A stretch of DNA of 64,000 nt from Fragilariopsis cylindrus CCMP1102. Its lineage: Eukaryota > Bacillariophyta > Bacillariophyceae > Bacillariales > Bacillariaceae. A model generated the notes under the pieces. The model was not told where the DNA came from, made no database searches, and saw only the letters and a list, made by a program, of their open reading frames with translations. Below, in pieces: positions 22,893 through 34,183 of the stretch. Where the stretch lies: contig FMBT01000373.1 in assembly GCA_900095095.1 (NCBI GenBank), positions 62,001-126,000 on the forward strand, written 5' to 3'. The stretch's first letter is position 1. The number at the start of each line of letters is the position of its first letter. The translations under genes were made by a program, and so were the position numbers.

Positions 22893-24080
22893 ATGTCTAC
22901 TAGCAACGAATCCACGACAAACAATAGAAGGCAGAAGCATAATAGTAATACTTCGTACAACGTGTTAATATTGGGTGCTTCATATGGCTCATTATTGTCG
23001 ACTAAATTACTCTTAGCCGGTCACGATGTTACTCTCATTTGTCGTGAGGGTACCGCGAATGTATTTAACGAAAATAGATCGATCGTGCGGATGCCAATAA
23101 AGGGACGAAACGATCGAATCGAACTGAAATCATCACCGCGTGCTCGTTCTCCTGATGATATTACTTTTGCAAAAAAATCATCGAACGACGGAAGTAAAGA
23201 CAGTAGTAATATCTATGATTTGGTCGTTCTAGCGATGCAAGAACCTCAATATAGTGCGCCCGATGTTCGAAGATTAGTACAGCGAGTTGCTATTGCTAAA
23301 ATTCCCGTCATGGCCCTTACCAACATGCCACTTCTTCCGTTTCTAGCACGAATTCCGGGACTCGAAAGATTTATGGTTGGACCATCATCTTCGAGGGAAC
23401 AAAACGACGACAACGTATCAACAATACGCGAAAAGATCCGATCGTGTTATACAGATCCTGAGCTTTGGGATGAATTTATGAAAAATTCTGGGGATATTGG
23501 GCTATTTACCTCATGCTCACCTGATCCACAAGCATACCGTCCCACTGGAGAATCACCAAATGTTTTAGACGTAAGACTACCAACCAACTTTAAGGCTGCA
23601 AGGTTTACATCCGAACAACATACAACAATGTTACGTGAAATGGAACGTGATATACAAGGGATACGATATACGGACGAAGGAAATAAAAATACTATCGAAT
23701 TACCCGTCAAATTACGCATACACGATTCAATTTTCGTTCCCACTGCTAAGTGGGCAATGCTACTTGCTGGGAATTACAGATGCATCGAAACGAATGAAAT
23801 GATTATTTCAATTCGTGAGGCAGTTACTCGTGACGTTGAAGTGAGTCGACGTGTGTATAATTACGTTGTTAAATTATGTGTTAATTTAGGAGGAAAATCA
23901 GAAGACTTTGTTCCATTTGATAAATATCTGAAGGCAGCTGAATCATTAAAAAGTCCATCATCAGTGGCAAGAGAAATTGCTAGTGGAGCTACCAATATCG
24001 AACGTGTCGATAAGATAGTTGCCTTGATTGGAACTATTCAACAACGAGAACGACGACGACACGACAACGTAAGGAGATGA
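22893..24080 (+). CDS. Ketopantoate reductase-like (ApbA/PanE-fold) protein
   Basis: About 395 aa from the ATG at 22893 (MSTSNESTTN); the frame extends a little upstream but without an ATG. A Rossmann motif appears at about residues 22-45 (NVLILGASYGSLLSTKLLLAGH, GxxxG type), then DLVVLAMQEPQYSAPDVRRL as in NADPH-binding ApbA domains. The C-terminal helical part has VPTAKWAMLLAGNYRCI and a helix TRDVEVSRRVYNYVVKLCVN. Ketopantoate reductase makes pantoate for coenzyme A, but this sequence is divergent and could act on another substrate. The frame ends at 24080 in a basic stretch; a neighbouring frame continues to about 24205 with a Gln- and Asp-rich tail, so the 3' end may be shifted by a one-base error near 24055-24070. 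Confidence 0.6.
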   Translation: MSTSNESTTNNRRQKHNSNTSYNVLILGASYGSLLSTKLLLAGHDVTLICREGTANVFNENRSIVRMPIKGRNDRIELKSSPRARSPDDITFAKKSSNDGSKDSSNIYDLVVLAMQEPQYSAPDVRRLVQRVAIAKIPVMALTNMPLLPFLARIPGLERFMVGPSSSREQNDDNVSTIREKIRSCYTDPELWDEFMKNSGDIGLFTSCSPDPQAYRPTGESPNVLDVRLPTNFKAARFTSEQHTTMLREMERDIQGIRYTDEGNKNTIELPVKLRIHDSIFVPTAKWAMLLAGNYRCIETNEMIISIREAVTRDVEVSRRVYNYVVKLCVNLGGKSEDFVPFDKYLKAAESLKSPSSVAREIASGATNIERVDKIVALIGTIQQRERRRHDNVRR

Positions 24081-24457
24081 GATGTCAACAACAATCAAAT
24101 TCACAAAAACAGGAAGATGATAGATCAAAAGTACTAGTTGAAAATGATCCAACGAATGATGATGATGATGATGATGACGACGATGACGACGATGAAAATC
24201 ATTAGAGATAATCGAAATATTGTTAGAACTGTAGACGACTGGTTGGAGAAGAACAGAACAAAAAAGGTGCAAAACTTCTGAAAGAACTGACAACGGCGCT
24301 AACGGCGATTTGAAGCTAGCCACACAGGATAAATTTACCTCGTCCTATTTATAAGTACGAGAAAATGTTACGAGACTGATGCATGCCTTTGTGTTAAATT
24401 TTTATGATTTTAGTTTTTCCGCCCCGCCCTCTAGGTATATATTGATGTGTATACTTC
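24081..24457. other. Convergent spacer with a GAT/GAC triplet run
   Basis: Between two convergent stops. A GAT/GAC run (about 24157-24198) would encode poly-Asp if the upstream gene's frame continues here. No other feature. Confidence 0.5.
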
Positions 24458-27418
24458 TTAGATACCATCATCATCGTCGTCGTAGTCATCTCCGCCACCT
24501 TGGCCCTTCACGGAATCTTGATTGTAGTACATTTCTAGCACCTGATCACTATTCGTGGCCTGTGAGGGTTTCTTGTCCTCTCGAATTCGTTCGAATCTGG
24601 GAAAACGCAAGCCGATTCCACGACCCTCTTCCAGTTTCCCAAGAGCACCTCGATGAGTCGAAGATTTAGATAAGTCTGCTGCCTTAATTTCCCACACTTG
24701 AACAGAATCAAACCACACATCAGGTTCGAGAGACTTGGCGACGTTGTACGACGATGACTTGCCGCCCTCTAATTTGTGTTCATTGAGGGAAGCTGACAAC
24801 GACTTTAAATCCTCATCAGAAAAACCTGTACCTATTTTGCATACACTTTGAAATTCTTCCGTTTCTTCATCGTAACAACCCAACAGATAGGCACCATATA
24901 CCCCGGTACGCTTTCCACGTCCAAAATAAGCTCCTAATGGGACTAAGTCAAAACTATCCCCACATCCATCAAGGTAATCCTTTTTCAGTTTCAACCAGTT
25001 AAGACTACGTCGGGAAGGTTCGTAGATGTCCACTATCGTCTTTACCATGAGACCCTCGCATTGACCCTTTACGGCAGCATCTAAGAAATTTTCGAGTTCG
25101 ATAGTATCCCCATCTTCTACGGCGTCAAGAGACTTAGCAAATTGAAATTTACCCTCTACCGGTGCAAAATGTTTGTGTAACAAACGTCGACGTTCCTTGA
25201 ACGATTTGCATAACAACGATTTCCCGTTCAAGTACATCAAATCAAAGGCTTGGACAATAACTTGTACTGTTGCAGATTCCCCCGATTCTTGCGTCTTTTT
25301 ACGTGTTGATAAAATTTGGAATGGTACTAGATGCCCCTTTACACGATCGAATGCAACAACTTCTGTATCCAAAACATAGGAATCGACCGGACGGCCTGTA
25401 AATTCACCATCACCATCATCATCGTCGTCGTCGTCTTTCTTCTCCTTTTTTTCTTCCTTTTGGTTCGCAATTGCAGCTTCGGCTGCCTCTTGAACGTAAT
25501 TGGATACCTCTGGATACTTGTTGGAAGTTTCCAGCAAGTTACGAGAAAAGACCTTCAGGGTACCGTCGGGTGTTTTATGGATCTGAGCCCGTTCTCCATC
25601 GTACTTGTATTCACATGTAAATTCTTGTCCATTCAAACGTTTCAAAACTTCTTGAATGGATTTAGTCGGTTTCGCCAACATCGGTTCGACAGGAATACCC
25701 GGTTGAAATTGACAAGCCTCGTTCAACTTTACTAACGGAACCTTCAAAGCAGCATCCAATAATGCATCATAGGATGGTACTTCCGAATATACCTTTCGAA
25801 TCATGTTTGCATGAGCCTCTAATGTCTTTTCGACAGTCAAAGATTCGTCCATCATGGCCTTCACAATAGGATCTTCGTTGCTGTTGTCGTCACCATCGTC
25901 TTTTTTCCTCCTCCTCCTCCTCATCGTTATTGGTCATCGGTTTACCATCATCGTCGACTTGAACAGTGGACGGAATAGTCATCGTCAAGGCATGTGCTAA
26001 CGCAACAAGAACGGTCGATTGAGCTAGTCCGATACGTAGTTTGCCCTGTAATCCTCGAATAATAAATTTCGTTTCCGTCGAATCTTGGACACCCACTAAC
26101 AGTTTTTTGATGATATCTACCTTCCATTTTCCGGAAGACGATCCAGAAATAGCAGCAATTTCTCGAAATGCACCAATCACTCGAACCAATGTCAATGGTT
26201 TCGGCTTGGCAGCAAATCCCAGTGTACGTTGTTTGGACTTGCAGGATCGTGCCACAAGTCCTAAGTCTCCCAATTTTTGGACAGAATCTTTGACAGTTGC
26301 CTTATTGGATCCGTATGCTTCTGAAATAGCCTTAATCAATAATGTATCACCGATCCCCAGTTCGACACACTCATAGGCAGGTGCCACAGTATTACTGGCA
26401 AGATACACAGCAGAATTTAAATCAGCAGGTGTGCCAAATTTAATAATTCGACGAAAGAATTTTGTCATCAACGCTTGGATTTCTAGTCGTTTAGAGGTAC
26501 CTTCAATTTCTTCTAACACTTCCACCAAATCTTTATATTGAACCACGCTGTTATCCTCCGGCTCTGTTTGATTTTTTCAATGCCTTTTTTGACAGCAGGC
26601 TTCTTCGTAGGAGGTGAAAATCCACCCTCTATTTCAATATCGACCTTGTAAGCCTTTGCTATCTTCTTAGCGCGTCGTACAAGTTTTCGTCGTCCTGGTG
26701 TGTCTTCTCCTCCCTCCTTCTCCACAACGGCTTCTTTATCGTCGTCGTCGATCTCCTCCTCCTTGGCCTTGGCGGTATTAGTTTCCTCTAGTTCTGGTTG
26801 GGTTACAGGTGTTTTTGCTTTTGCTTTTGGGTTTGCAAATAATGATGACGAAGAAACTTTAGCTTTTTCTTCCTTTTCTGTCTTCTTTTCATCTTCCTTT
26901 TTTACAGCGGATTTCTTCGACGATAATGATTCTTCCTTTTTCACAACAGGGTTTGGTTTTGGTTTTGGTTTGACAGACGATGAGGATGATAATGAGGATG
27001 ATGATGACTCAATTTTAACCGTGCTTTTAGTATTTTGGATTCTTTGTCGTCGGTAGCATCTTCCATGACCTCGTCGTTATCGTTATCGTTATCGTCGTCG
27101 CTGTCGTCCAGAATCACACGACGTTTGGATGCTTTGCTTTTGACTTCGTCGGGAGAATCTCTTTTCTTGTTGGATGATTTATATTGGTTTTTGTGTTTTA
27201 AGAACGTCATCATTATCCTCGTCCTCGTCATCGTCGTCGTCGTCGGTGGAAGCAGGATTTTCTTGTTCTTGTTCTTCGTCGTTATTTTTGATACCGTTAT
27301 CATCGTTCTCTTTCTCTCTATTAGTATCCGTTTTGAAAAAGGATGTTAAGGACTTCTGTTTTTTATTTTTATTTTGAACTCCGAAAAACGAATCGAGATT
27401 CGATTGTTGTTTCGGCAT
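24458..27418 (-). CDS. LIG1: ATP-dependent DNA ligase I with two PCNA-binding boxes; four apparent frame breaks
   Basis: Replicative ligase that seals Okazaki fragments in the nucleus. It begins at 27418 with MPKQQSNLDSFFG, a PIP box (Q5..F12), and has a second one, QKSLTSFF (Q21..F28). A long Lys/Asp/Glu/Ser-rich disordered region follows. The DNA-binding domain runs from about 26555 (YKDLVEVLEEIEGTSKRLEI, FRGLQGKLRIGLAQ-type phrase). The adenylation motif EYKYDGERAQIH has its nucleotidyl Lys at 25604-25606, and the OB-fold region carries GRGKRTGVYGAYLLG near the end. The reading changes frame four times: near 27186-27192, at the T run 27025-27028, at T 26572-26577 and at T 25901-25906. Each time one base added or removed in a homopolymer or doublet restores the protein. 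For an essential gene this points to assembly indels. Total length, near 985 aa, is slightly longer than most LIG1. Confidence 0.88.
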
Positions 27419-28081
27419 TGTTATATATAGAATGTAATAGAAAACAGTTCAGTACGAACGTGTAATAACAAAAAAAGGAGAGACGAATTGTAATCGATGG
27501 GAATGTTGAGGTACAGGTAAAGCCGAGCCAGTGTTGATCAATGAGCAATTTGAGAATGAAATTTGAGCAATGCAGTGTCAAATGTCAAATCAAATAAATG
27601 ATTGATGCTTTTGTGCTTTTTGTTATTATTCGGCGCTGGTAGAAAATTAAAAATGTAGCATTTTTTGCTTTGTGTACAAGCAAGGGCGGGCATCCCGCGC
27701 GAGCAACGCCTACAGTAGACATGCCGCGAAACTGGCGCGGACTTTTTTTCCACTTCCTCCGGAATTTTTGAGATAAAGTGATCGAAAAATCTTGAGAACA
27801 AAGAATAAGAAGTAACAAACTTGCTATTGTTTTTGTACGCAGTATGATAATGTACAGCAACATCAACATGATGATATCAATACAGTGGAGTCGTGTCGGA
27901 AGAAAGGTTAATACAGTGGAGTCGTGTCGGACGAAAGGTTAATATAACAGCCGAGTAATAGAGGCTAAACGATATGAGCAAAGGATCAAGGATCGACAGC
28001 GTTCTAATCTTATAATTCACACTACCTGGTACCACCAAACTGTTCATAAAATAATAAATTTAATATATTGAATAATATATC
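27419..28081. other. Divergent spacer holding repeat copy 1
   Basis: Promoter region between DNA ligase and the small gene at 28082. Its right half is a dispersed repeat copy with an extra tandem piece (27794-27945). Confidence 0.55.
27794..27945 (-). repeat. Dispersed repeat copy 1 plus tandem partial copy
   Basis: About 115 bp (27794-27909) matches, in inverted orientation, the sequence at 30199-30306, sharing ttgctattgtttttgtacgc and catcaacatgatga among others. A second partial copy of cagtggagtcgtgtcgg follows in tandem at about 27914-27945. Confidence 0.75.
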
Positions 28082-28570
28082 ATGACCGGTTATATCACAA
28101 AGCCCCCTGGGCAGGTAAATGCAAGTTTAATTGAATTTCTTCCTGAATTGGAATCAGAATATTCAAAGTATCCCATGAAACACGAACGATGGTTACAGCC
28201 GAATGAACAGGGACCAAAAGGAGAACCATGTTTTGTCGCAGCAACAACAACAACAGAAGCAGAAGAAGAAACAACAGTGAAGAAGGATTATACCTTTTGT
28301 AAAAAAGGTCCTAATGGGACAGGATATTATTCTTTAATGTGTCGTATATCATATATAAACTTACACAATCGGATTGGAAGTGTAGCACCGACTGGATGTG
28401 GTGGTGGATGTCCCTGCTTTGCTAGTCAAGCAAATAGAGAGGAACATGATCGATACGATGATTGTAAAAGGGTGATATTTATGAGAAGCGTTTGTAGTGT
28501 ACCAAATGATAAGAAGGCATCGAACCATGTTATCAACAGTGCCACCGCAATGTCTAATGCTCCGATGTGA
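28082..28570 (+). CDS. Hypothetical small protein with Cys/Gly motif, 162 aa
   Basis: Single-exon 162-aa frame beginning MTGYITKPPGQVNASLIEF. It has a central folded-looking segment, GPNGTGYYSLMCRISYINLH, followed by a Gly/Cys cluster GCGGGCPCF that could bind metal or form disulfides, then an amphipathic region rich in Arg/Asp. There is no signal peptide or membrane span. The composition and the compact motif suggest a real conserved protein, but I do not recognise it. It lies inside a region bounded by inverted repeat copies at 27.8 and 30.2 kb. Confidence 0.55.
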   Translation: MTGYITKPPGQVNASLIEFLPELESEYSKYPMKHERWLQPNEQGPKGEPCFVAATTTTEAEEETTVKKDYTFCKKGPNGTGYYSLMCRISYINLHNRIGSVAPTGCGGGCPCFASQANREEHDRYDDCKRVIFMRSVCSVPNDKKASNHVINSATAMSNAPM

Positions 28571-29366
28571 TGATTGGTTAATAATGGAATTAAAAATGAA
28601 CAATTAGTGTTGAATGCTGCTGTTTTTCAAATCTAATTTAATTTAATTTAAACTAAACTAAACTACAATATAATGAGACGATTACTTTCGATAACAACAT
28701 ATACGGTACGAAAAAGAAAAGTTTTTTCTCAGCGGTTCACGTGTTATGTTAAACCAATCTTCTAAATAATACCTGGATCGGAGAAAAAAAGTTTTCTATA
28801 CTACTATTTGTTATTTGAAGTTAAACGCAAGCATACTTGCTATGTTCATAAATCTTCGAATCAGATGCTTATTTTTGTGTATATAATATTGTTACAACCG
28901 TCCTAGCACCGGCATAAAGAATATAAAAGTAGATTATAAATAATAAAAATGGCATCATACAGTACATAGCAATTGAACGTAAAAGGATGGAAGACACATA
29001 AAAATTACATGCTCTATGACATTCATTCGCACTTCCACATAATATTCCATAGGACCAAATTCAATCCACTACACACCTTGCTGTTTTTGTTTTTATCGAT
29101 TAGAGCAGTATCCCAATGGAATGAATTGTTCTTGTTATAATAAGCTCTATACATATTCTTGGTTCCAGGTTTGCTCATTCTTTGTAACCTTTCGTACGAC
29201 ACGACTCCACTGTATTGATGTCATCATGTTGATGTTGCCGTACATCAAAATAGCACCTCATGATTTAATGTTCTCTATTCCCAAAGCACCCCTTTTGTGT
29301 AGTAGTAGTAGTAGTATTTGTATTGCATCCTTTTCGGTGGATCACCGATAGATGTGCCTAGATAAA
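28571..29366. other. Non-coding spacer with repeat copy 2
   Basis: AT-rich sequence. It contains repeat copy 2 (29186-29247) and a short AGT run near 29301. No supported gene. Confidence 0.5.
29186..29247 (+). repeat. Dispersed repeat copy 2 (short)
   Basis: About 60 bp carrying acgactccactgtattgatg and catcatgttgatgttgc; inverted relative to copy 1 and in the same orientation as copy 3. Confidence 0.75.
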
Positions 29367-29939
29367 TTATGCTATCTGTCCGGTACTTTTACGTGTATTA
29401 TAACAGGTTCTGCAACTGGATTCTCCTTGTCTTGAGCAGGTGGAGCTGGACTCTCCTCGTCTTGTGTTGATTCCACGACCCTGCTGGTGCCGCTGACCAA
29501 TCTTCATTTGCTCCCCAGAAGTCTTTCGCCCAAATTGCACGAGTCCTGGCATCATGCATCCACCAACAAGGACACCAAAGATGGTGCAGCAAAAAGCACC
29601 GTACAGGCACTTTGTTGCTATTGCATCACTGCAGCGATTCCTTGGGCAGGACAAAATATCAGTGCTAGTCAAGATGAAATTTATCAAAAGGATCACTGAC
29701 TAACGGTCAACAATGCCAACAGCAATGTGCGAGAAAATAGCTTCCACGGACTCCATACGAGCGTATAAAGAGCACGATATAAGACAACCAATCGCTCGGA
29801 CGGCAATGGAAATATTCCTGGGAGTGCTCCCATCATAGATATCCGCTCCCACGGAAAAGGATTTATTATAGTATATTTCAATCAGTGGTAAATAGCAGGC
29901 CATAAATACTAGTACTGTCGCCGCTAAAGGCATCAACAC
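29367..29939 (-). CDS. Possible membrane protein interrupted by one in-frame TAG; doubtful
   Basis: Two frames in the same phase, 29700..29939 and 29367..29699, are separated only by a TAG at 29700-29702. Read across it they form about 190 aa with hydrophobic segments at the start (MPLAATVLVFMACYLPLIEI), in the middle (SVILLINFILTSTDIL) and later (YGAFCCTIFGVLVGGCMMPG), followed by a basic Gln/Arg-rich tail. This suits a small multi-span membrane protein. No family is recognised. It may be a decaying gene, a real gene with a base error, or chance. Confidence 0.3.
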
Positions 29940-30198
29940 AATTAGATGCCTTTATTAATATAATTATAATTGTTGACGAAACAAGCGAAAGCGTCGTGAG
30001 ATATGTGTCCTACGGTACTGAAGCATGGCGGAATTTATGGATGAAAACTATTGCAACGTGTTTGCACTTACATTACTAACAAAAGGATACTATATAGGCA
30101 TCTTTTCTCGATTCGGTCCATTGCGTTATTTTTGGTGCTGGCAATATAGTAGGAGAGATGAAGGACGATAGCCTCGTCTTCTTTGAATCTATGAATAC

Positions 30199-30306
30199 TG
30201 TACGACTCCACTTATTTATGTCATCATGTTGATGTTGCTGTACATCATCATACTGCGTACAAAAACAATAGCAAGTTGTTACGACTCCTGTTCTTATTCT
30301 TGTTCT
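30199..30306 (+). repeat. Dispersed repeat copy 3
   Basis: About 108 bp matching copy 1 in reverse complement over nearly its whole length, and copy 2 over its first 60 bp. Confidence 0.75.
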
Positions 30307-30423
30307 TAAGTTAGCTAGCTAAGCTGCACTCTCGTAAAATGCAGCTAAACCAATTGCGAAAAATTGCAGATGAAGCTAGTTAAGTCCTAATTAGGGTACA
30401 CGACTGAATTTGGAGTCAGTAAA

Positions 30424-30431
30424 TGACGTCA
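30424..30431. promoter_or_regulatory. CRE-like palindrome TGACGTCA
   Basis: An exact cAMP-response-element-type palindrome, 215 bp upstream of the ABC1 kinase ATG. In diatoms, bZIP factors acting on TGACGT-type elements are known to mediate CO2/light responses; its use here is inference. Confidence 0.4.
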
Positions 30432-30645
30432 TAACCAACGCATAATGGCTGATGTAGTGTTCTTGTCATCATAATAATCAGTGTCGTCGTTTTTGGGTTG
30501 TTCTTTCTGTCACATAAAATAGAAAACAGATATTGTACACTCACCAACACCAACTGCTACACTACGTACATCCCAGGCATTGAGGAGAACTGAACCGACA
30601 AACAATTTATCCATAAAAAAGTTCATACCAAACATCATCGATTCA

Positions 30646-33205
30646 ATGGTTTCTTCTTCGCTTCTATTACTGACTCTATTCTCGCTGGTGGATCATGGGA
30701 ATTCCTTCCACAGCCCAGCCGTGATCCGACAAACGATATCTTCCTCTCGTCTGTCGGCGTCGTCCGTTTCTGACTCTAGTGCTATGATGAAGGATATGAG
30801 AGATCAACTGAATGAAAACGATGATGCGCGAATGGTGATGGACGCACTTCGTGGTAAAAATCTGAACGATGATGATAGTGCGGTAGAAGGGTTGGAAATG
30901 CGGTTGGTCGACATTGGTGGAATTGACGATACCGATCCCAAATCTGGTCTACCATATGAATACGATCCAATCATCCTCCAAAATTTCTTCCGAAGCCGTC
31001 CATTGAGCATTCTACAAAGAATATTCCAGCTGACAAGTGTTGGTGGAGGCTTGGCATTGAAACTTGGACTGGACTCGTTGTTTAACCGAATGAAGGACAA
31101 TCCTGATTTAGAAATCCAACGCGCGGGAGAATTAAGAGACATTATCACATCATTGGGTCCATTTTATATTAAAATCGGACAGGCTTTATCAATCCGTCCC
31201 GATATTCTCTCACCTCGATCGATGGTCGAATTACAAAAGCTGTGCGATAAAGTCCCTTGTTATGATTCGAAAATAGCATTCGCGACAATAGAAAGAGAAT
31301 TAGGCAAACCTGTGAATGAAGTCTTTAGTGAAATCACTCCGGAGCCGGTTGCGGCTGCCTCTCTTGGACAGGTTTACAAAGCAACATTAAGATCAAGTGG
31401 AGATACTGTTGCCGTGAAGGTACAACGACCGGCCGTATTAGAAACAGTTTCGTTAGATCTATTCTTAGCTCGGGAAATTGGTTTGATTGTACGTAATTTC
31501 CCGCAAATTTCAGATCGAATTGACGTTGTTAGTTTACTCGACGAATTTGCCTTTCGATTCTACCAGGAACTCGACTATAATTTAGAATGTGAGAATGGTA
31601 TCCGTATCGCAGAAGATATGAAGGTACTACCCATGGTGGTTATTCCAGAATGTTATCCAGATTTTACCTCCCGACGCGTTCATGTAGCGGAATGGATCGA
31701 TGGAGAGAAACTTAGTCAAAGCAAGGCAGATGACGTGGGAGCTTTAGTCAATTTGGGAGTTATTACTTACATGACTCAGCTTTTAGAAAAAGGATTTTTT
31801 CATGCTGGTACGTAATTTTGGAATATTTTTTCTATTTTATTTTACTCGATTTTATGTATTGTACCAATATACTCACCGGCTCAACTTTTGTCTTGTTCAT
31901 TTTTTACATCTCTTTTTTGATGAATCAGATCCACATCCGGGAAATATGTTGCGTACTACTGATGGTAAACTCGCTATCTTAGATTTTGGATTAATGACAG
32001 AGGTTACAGACAATCAACGTTACGGTATGGTGGAGGCCATTGCGCATTTAATTAATCGTGATTACACAGAGATTGGTCAGGACTTTATCAATCTGGATTT
32101 TATCCCAGAGGGAACTGATACGACACCGATCATTCCTGCCCTCACCACCGTTTTTGACGTTGCATTGGCAGGAGGAGGTGCGAAATCGATCAATTTCCAA
32201 GAATTGGCAGCGGACTTGGCCGTGATAACCTATGAATTTCCCTTTCGCATTCCTCCATACTTTGCTCTAGTTATTCGTGCTATTTCTGTATTGGAAGGAA
32301 TCGCGCTCGTCGGTAATCCAGAATTTGCTATCATCGATGAGGCTTATCCTTATATCGCTCGACGATTGTTGACGGACGACTCACCACGCTTACGTGCTGC
32401 ACTACGATACATGGTGTATGGACCAGAGGGACAGTTTGACGCTGAACGACTGATCGACCTTTTGGAGGCATTGGAAAAGTTTAAGGCCATTAGGGACGAT
32501 GGTGACGGTTCAGCGTATAAAGTTGATGGAGTTCGAGGTAACAGAGATTTGGGAAGAGCCGGCGATTTTGTCGGAACGCAAGTCGTAGATACGTCGGATC
32601 GAGATACAGATATCGATGGGGGACGATTTCGAGTATCCACTCCAACCAACACCGATAGCGAACTTAAGGGGCAAACCGAAGAGGACCGAGAAACAGTACG
32701 TGAAGGACTTAAGTTTTTCTTCAGTGAAGAAGGAGAACCTTTCCGAGAGTTTCTGTTAGAAGAAATCGTGACGGTTGTCGATGCATCTAGCCGAGAAGCG
32801 ACGCAAGAGCTCATTCGACGGGTAGGTCTATCTAATATTCCAACACCTTCTTTGTTTAAAGCATTGAACCCAAAATTGAGTGATAATGACAAAAGGATGG
32901 TCGGTCAAATCACGAAACTTGTGCAATTCTTTGCTGGAGATTACGATGGAGCTATCGGAGAAAATAACAGCAATAAACCTGGTAATGGGGGTGGCGATAC
33001 GACCGCACGGCTGAGAGAACTGATACCTGTTGTACGGGAATATCGTGGACCGCTATCTGAATACGGTAAACTCCTTATCGCTCGATTAACAGAAAAGAGT
33101 CTCCAAAGAAGTCTCAACTGGGCCAGTGAACGGCTCACTCGGGACCTCAGCGAACGACTTATTCGGGGACCTCGAGCTGCTCCTCCAAGACTGTTACAAA
33201 GATAG
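30646..33205 (+). CDS. ABC1/UbiB-type atypical kinase, plastid-targeted
   Basis: Atypical protein-kinase-like family (ABC1K) linked to quinone and prenyl-lipid metabolism in plastids. Exon 1 runs from the ATG at 30646 to 31807 and exon 2 is 31929..33205, about 812 aa. The chosen ATG puts a signal peptide at the extreme N-terminus (MVSSSLLLLTLFSLV), ending GNSFHSP, a Phe-containing plastid cleavage motif. Family motifs are all present: PFYIKIGQALSIRPDILSP (KxGQ), PVAAASLGQVYKA (Ala-rich loop), VAVKVQRP, the ELDY Glu, HADPHPGNM across the splice junction, and AILDFGLMTEV (DFG). The long C-terminal region is charged and contains two more helical blocks. Nucleotide-binding residues look intact. 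Confidence 0.9.
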
Positions 33206-33655
33206 AGGTAGAGAAACAACACAATTACAACCAACACAATGCACAGATTTTTGTAACGCTTTTTATTAAATCATATATTCCTATAGACAAAAAAAACTTT
33301 ATTTGATTGCTTTGTTGGGTTGCTTCTGCATCATATTTTCTTTTTAAAATACGAAATAACCATATGCATTGATCAGAGCTTACTCTCCAATAAAAAGAGG
33401 CCCTCACTACATGAGATTTTAATCCAATTTCCTGTATGTGTATCCTTTTGATCTTTCACTGCGTATCAGTTCGTAGCAATTCGTATCCGATCGAAGATGA
33501 TTGATTTGGATGAATTCTATTAGCGGTACTAACTGGGTTGCCTTGTGTCATACAAAGCCTGATGACAGTGACGCATTCGTGTTGTTATTGTTTGTTTGTT
33601 ATTTTCTTTCATCCAAAATAAGAATTCCATTTGACCTTGCGAAATGAATTTTCCA
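33206..33655. other. Convergent 3' spacer
   Basis: AT-rich sequence between the ABC1 kinase stop and the MTFP1-like stop. Nothing further recognised. Confidence 0.5.
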
Positions 33656-34183
33656 TTAGATAATCACAAACTCGTCAATTGGATGGATAATAAGGGGTAT
33701 ACTTCCAAGACCAACAAACGTAGGCATCCACGTACTAATAGCTACAGGTACTGCCATTGGACTACGACTCACAGCGAAACGAGATGCCTTCACAATTTGA
33801 TGGATGGCCAATCCAGGGAGACAAACACTTGCTAAAGATTGCCATAGTAATGTATCTACTGTAGAAACAACTGCATCTGCTTTTGCTGTTTTTGGAGTAT
33901 CATCTCTAGCAAATTCGTATGCTTTTTTCCCTGATGTTACGGCATCCGCGATACAATACCCGAAGGATATGACGTACGAAGGTGCGACGAAACGAGGGAA
34001 TTGATACCGAAAACTTTCGCCGACCTCGTTACAATATCCGAGATATCTTACAGCACTATCTCTGAAAACGTTGTATTCTTCCTCAGTAGCTGTGTGATGC
34101 ACGTTATGATCGTGGAGAATGATTTCCTCTGGATGGTGATGTTGGTTGTCGTCCTTTGGCGGTGGTGGCGAGGTAATATCCAT
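33656..34183 (-). CDS. Mitochondrial fission process protein 1 (MTFP1/MTP18)-like
   Basis: Single-exon protein of 175 aa. After a His/Pro-rich N-terminus it carries the family core: FRDSAVRYLGYCNEVGESFR, then FVAPSYVISFGYCIADA, a linker helix, SLASVCLPGLAIHQIVKAS and the C-terminal MAVPVAISTWMPTFVGLGSI with IIHPID. MTFP1 is an inner mitochondrial membrane protein with several membrane helices that affects fission and inner-membrane integrity in animals. The role in algae is by homology. Length is close to the family norm of about 166 aa. No presequence is obvious. Confidence 0.85.
   Translation of the reverse strand: MDITSPPPPKDDNQHHHPEEIILHDHNVHHTATEEEYNVFRDSAVRYLGYCNEVGESFRYQFPRFVAPSYVISFGYCIADAVTSGKKAYEFARDDTPKTAKADAVVSTVDTLLWQSLASVCLPGLAIHQIVKASRFAVSRSPMAVPVAISTWMPTFVGLGSIPLIIHPIDEFVII

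Larger units (their letters stand above)
29940..30645. other. Spacer upstream of the ABC1 kinase gene, with repeat copy 3 and a CRE-like site
   Basis: Contains repeat copy 3 (30199-30306) and a palindromic TGACGTCA at 30424-30431. No gene recognised. Confidence 0.5.

Noticed and set aside
27759-27770. acttcctccg resembling the MITE end
   Set aside because: Ten bases only, no second end in the neighbourhood.
30580-30645. Upstream extension of the ABC1 kinase frame as its real start
   Set aside because: It begins with TTG, not ATG, and would bury the signal peptide; the ATG at 30646 places it at the N-terminus.
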